Source of the DNA: CAZRZN01 sp964604565
GTDB taxonomy: Bacteria > Pseudomonadota > Alphaproteobacteria > Rhodobacterales > Rhodobacteraceae
Length of the DNA: 6,575 bases
Direction: 5' to 3'
Assembly: GCA_964604565.1 (NCBI GenBank)
Contig: CAZRZN010000239.1
Coordinates: forward strand, 1 to 6,575
The position numbers and the translations under genes were made by a program. Numbering within the stretch: the first letter of the stretch is position 1; each line of letters opens with the position of its first letter. The notes under the pieces are model-generated. The model searched no databases. It saw only the letters and a list, made by a program, of their open reading frames with translations, and was not told where the DNA came from. This document shows positions 3,838 to 6,575 of the stretch, piece by piece.

Positions 3838-6575
3838 TCACTTCGTGCTTTTCCATACCAGTTGGTCAGGTCCCTGGCCAACAGGGGTGGCCAATTTTTC
3901 GAAGGCCGGCTTGCTTTCAGACGGAGTGGTGATTTTTTCGATTTCCACGCGAAGATCGAACCATGCGGCCTGACCGGTGACCGGGTCGGAGTTTGACCAT
4001 CTCAGGCCATCGCCCTTCGGAGGCAGGAGTTCATGAATGAGGTGATTCAACAGAAACCCCTTTGTCGCCTCCGGCGCGTCCGGTGAAAGGCCCCAAGCGC
4101 CCTTACGTTTGCCAATCGCGTTCCATGTCCAGATCGTATGCGGGTTCAGTGCCGCCATTTCCATCACCGGGACAGTGATCTCTCCATGGGGTGAAGAGAT
4201 CCGGGCCCAGTCACCATCGGTCAGGCCATGGGCCCTCATGAGCGCGGTTGGCAGATACATCGGATTGTGCCCATGCAACTGTCTGAGCCAGGCGTTCTGG
4301 CTTCCCCAGCTGTGATACATGGCCATCGGGCGCTGCGTGAGGGCGTGCACCGGAAAGCGTTCCGGATCGCCCGCGTCGGGCGGATACCAGAGGGGCAGCG
4401 GATCGAGCTTTTCTCTGATCTGGCCGCGCAGGTGGTCTGGCGGCTGGTTCGGGCCGTGACCTTCTGCGGCAAGCTGGAAACGGCGCAGGGGTTCGACATA
4501 GAGCTGAAAGAGATAGGGTGTGGGGCTGTCATAGAAGCCCGTCTGAACCGCCCAATCCTGATAGGCTGCGTTCCAGGGTTTGTAGTATTGCGCCTCTTCG
4601 GGGACATGCATCGTGCAAAAACCACCATTGGCGATATAGCTGTCGATTTGCGCCGCATTCGGTTGTCCGCGGCCGTGGGTCAGGCCATTTTCCGACATGC
4701 GCCAACCTGCGAGCGGGCCGATGCCCGGCTTGCGCTGATGGTTGATGATGTAATCCGCGTAGTCGGCATATTGCGGCGCACCCGTCTCCGTGACGAAGCC
4801 CGGCAATTCCAGCCGCGCGCCGAGGTCGAGCAGCACGGACTGAAACCCGCGCACATCCCGGTCGGGCTGCACCACCGGCCAACGGATCGCATCGGCGGCG
4901 GCATCGGGTTCGGAAATCGGCCGGTCGAGCAGGGAGATACAATCATGCCGTTCCAGATAGGTGGTGTCCGGCAGGATCAGATCGGCGTAGGCCACCATCT
5001 CTGAACTATAGGCGTCCGAATAGATGATGCGCGGGATGACATATTCGCCGTTCTCATCGGTATCGGTCAGCATCTCCATGACGCTGCGCGTGTTCATCGA
5101 CGAATTCCATGCCATGTTCGCCATGTAGAGAAACAGCGTGTCGATCTTGTAGGGGTCACCTGCGTGGGCGTTGGAGATGACCATATGCATCATGCCGTGC
5201 GCCGACATCGGGTTTTCCCAGGTAAACGCCTTGTCGATACGACGCGGACGGCCGTTCTTGTCCAGTGCAAGGTCTTCGGGGCCTTGAGGATAGCCGAGGT
5301 GCGGCCCCTTGAGCGGTTGACCCGGACTGGCGTCCGAAAAGGGTCTGGGATGCGCATCGGCGGGCTTGGGATAGGGCGGTTTGAACCGCATGCCGCCCGG
5401 CGTTTCGACCGCACCCAGTAGGATCTGCAGGATATGCAGCGCCCGGCAGGTTTGAAACCCGTTGGCATGGGCCGAGATTCCGCGCATCGCGTGGACCGCC
5501 ACGGGACGGCCTGTCATTGTCTCATGCCGCTCACCGCGGAAATCGGTCCAGGGACGGTTCAGGGTGATCGCCTCATCGAAGGCGGTGCGGGCGATCTCTC
5601 CGGCAAGGGCGCGAATACGCTCGGGCGTCAGGCCACAGCGGTCCGCCACCGCCTCGGGCGCGTATTGCGGATCTAGGTAGCGTTCGGCGATGCCGTGCAT
5701 GACGCTGGTATGGGTGACGCCAGCACGGCGGATTTGGCCGGTCAGGTCAGGGTGCACGCCCGGCTGGTCATAGGCGGCAAGCTTGCCGGTCCGGCGATCG
5801 ATCACCTGGGGCTTGCCCTCTGCGTCCCGCAGGAACAGGCCATGCTCCGGCGAGGACGGATCCCCGTTCAGCAGCACCGGCGCATTGGTGTAGCGGGCAA
5901 GGTAGTCCAGATCGATTCGCCCCGCTTTCAGCAGGCAATGCACAAGGCTGAGGATCAGAAGCCCGTCGGTGCCCGGCGTGATGCCAACCCATTCATCCGC
6001 GACGGCATTGTATCCGGAGCGGATCGGATTCACGCCGATGATCTTCGCGCCGCGTTCCTTGAGCCGTCCGATCCCCATCTTGATCGGATTGCTGTCGTGA
6101 TCCTCGGCGACGCCGAACAGCAGGAACAGCTTGGTATGCTCCCAATCGGGCGATCCGAATTCCCAGAAGGCGCCACCCATGGTGTAGATGCCCGCCGTCG
6201 CCATGTTGACCGAGCAGAAACCGCCATGCGCCGCAAAATTCGGCGTGCCGAATTGCTGCGCCCACCAGCCGGTAAAGTTCTGCGACTGGTCGCGACCTGT
6301 GAAGAACGCCAGCTTTTCCGGTGCGCTCTCGCGCAGCGGTTTCATCCAGCCAACGGCGGTTTCCAGCGCCTCGTCCCAGGTGATCTCCTCGAACTCACCC
6401 GATCCGCGCGGACCGACCCGCCGCAGTGGCGCCCGCAACCGGGACGGCGCGTTGTGCTGCATGATCCCGGCAGACCCCTTGGCGCAAAGCACACCCTTGT
6501 TCACCGGGTGATCGCGGTTACCCTCGATATACGCCACCTTGCCGGACTTCATGTGAACATTGATGCCGCAGCGGC
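3838..6575 (-). CDS. soeA: Molybdopterin oxidoreductase catalytic subunit, probable sulfite dehydrogenase SoeA (5' partial)
   Basis: The frame runs off the right edge, so about the first 20 residues are missing; ATG 6552 is internal. Upstream of it the codons read RCGINVH, giving the third cysteine of the N-terminal [4Fe-4S] motif, with 27 residues to the fourth (VLCAKG, residue 23 counted from 6552). FAAHGGFCSVNMA supplies a cysteine (residue 113, bases 6216-6214) where DMSO reductase-family enzymes place the molybdenum ligand. MGD-binding landmarks are WVGITPGTDG (188-197), YADLILPDTTYLERHD (522-537) and the C-terminal molydopterin-binding domain at about 740-845. The sequence closely matches what I remember of roseobacter SoeA, which oxidises sulfite to sulfate in the cytoplasm. 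The anchor and ferrodoxin-type partners downstream fit. The missing N-terminus prevents checking for absence of a Tat signal. Polysulfide, thiosulfate or DMSO reductase-type activity is the alternative. Confidence 0.85.
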   Translation of the reverse strand, partial: RCGINVHMKSGKVAYIEGNRDHPVNKGVLCAKGSAGIMQHNAPSRLRAPLRRVGPRGSGEFEEITWDEALETAVGWMKPLRESAPEKLAFFTGRDQSQNFTGWWAQQFGTPNFAAHGGFCSVNMATAGIYTMGGAFWEFGSPDWEHTKLFLLFGVAEDHDSNPIKMGIGRLKERGAKIIGVNPIRSGYNAVADEWVGITPGTDGLLILSLVHCLLKAGRIDLDYLARYTNAPVLLNGDPSSPEHGLFLRDAEGKPQVIDRRTGKLAAYDQPGVHPDLTGQIRRAGVTHTSVMHGIAERYLDPQYAPEAVADRCGLTPERIRALAGEIARTAFDEAITLNRPWTDFRGERHETMTGRPVAVHAMRGISAHANGFQTCRALHILQILLGAVETPGGMRFKPPYPKPADAHPRPFSDASPGQPLKGPHLGYPQGPEDLALDKNGRPRRIDKAFTWENPMSAHGMMHMVISNAHAGDPYKIDTLFLYMANMAWNSSMNTRSVMEMLTDTDENGEYVIPRIIYSDAYSSEMVAYADLILPDTTYLERHDCISLLDRPISEPDAAADAIRWPVVQPDRDVRGFQSVLLDLGARLELPGFVTETGAPQYADYADYIINHQRKPGIGPLAGWRMSENGLTHGRGQPNAAQIDSYIANGGFCTMHVPEEAQYYKPWNAAYQDWAVQTGFYDSPTPYLFQLYVEPLRRFQLAAEGHGPNQPPDHLRGQIREKLDPLPLWYPPDAGDPERFPVHALTQRPMAMYHSWGSQNAWLRQLHGHNPMYLPTALMRAHGLTDGDWARISSPHGEITVPVMEMAALNPHTIWTWNAIGKRKGAWGLSPDAPEATKGFLLNHLIHELLPPKGDGLRWSNSDPVTGQAAWFDLRVEIEKITTPSESKPAFEKLATPVGQGPDQLVWKSTK

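Noticed and set aside
2788..3996. 402-codon open frame on the plus strand
   Set aside because: It lies antisense to soeB and neighbours, and its translation has no domain. It is a product of high-GC codon use in the opposite gene, whose sixteen-cysteine pattern is unmistakable.
4228..5004. 258-codon plus-strand open frame
   Set aside because: It is antisense to the well-conserved middle and C-terminal part of soeA; no domain or start signal is visible.

Overview
The window looks like part of a marine Rhodobacterales (roseobacter-type) alphaproteobacterial chromosome. Three things point there: the GC-rich base composition, the degenerate RTX-type C-terminus at the left edge, and a three-subunit molybdoenzyme operon whose subunits resemble the sulfite dehydrogenase SoeABC known from Allochromatium vinosum and roseobacters. 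A GC-rich double hairpin beside a TATTTTTCG sequence, of a kind I recall from roseobacter intergenic spaces, adds weaker support. The organism is inferred from general knowledge, not from a database search.

Layout. At 1-266 (+) is the 3' end of a gene for an RTX-like, probably type I secreted protein, followed by two hairpins, the second with a T-rich tail (a probable terminator ending at 348). About 350-944 contains no gene I can support. From 945 to the right edge everything is on the minus strand and reads leftwards: soeA (molybdopterin catalytic subunit, 5' end outside the window), a 127-bp gap with a GC-rich double hairpin, an unlisted 53-codon ORF for a one-helix membrane protein, soeB (16-cysteine ferredoxin subunit), soeC (DmsC-like eight-helix anchor) and a gene for a protein of two NTF2/SnoaL-like domains. 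The last four genes are tightly packed: ATGA overlap, TGATG overlap, then a 2-nt gap. This suggests one mRNA and translational coupling.

Working together. The inferred reaction is oxidation of sulfite to sulfate on the cytoplasmic side at the Mo-bisMGD site of SoeA. Electrons would pass through the SoeA cluster and the four SoeB clusters to quinone at SoeC. In roseobacters the sulfite would come from sulfonates such as taurine, or from other sulfur oxidation. The small membrane protein and the double NTF2-like protein have no function I can assign. Their place inside the operon makes them the best candidates for undescribed accessory parts of this enzyme system.
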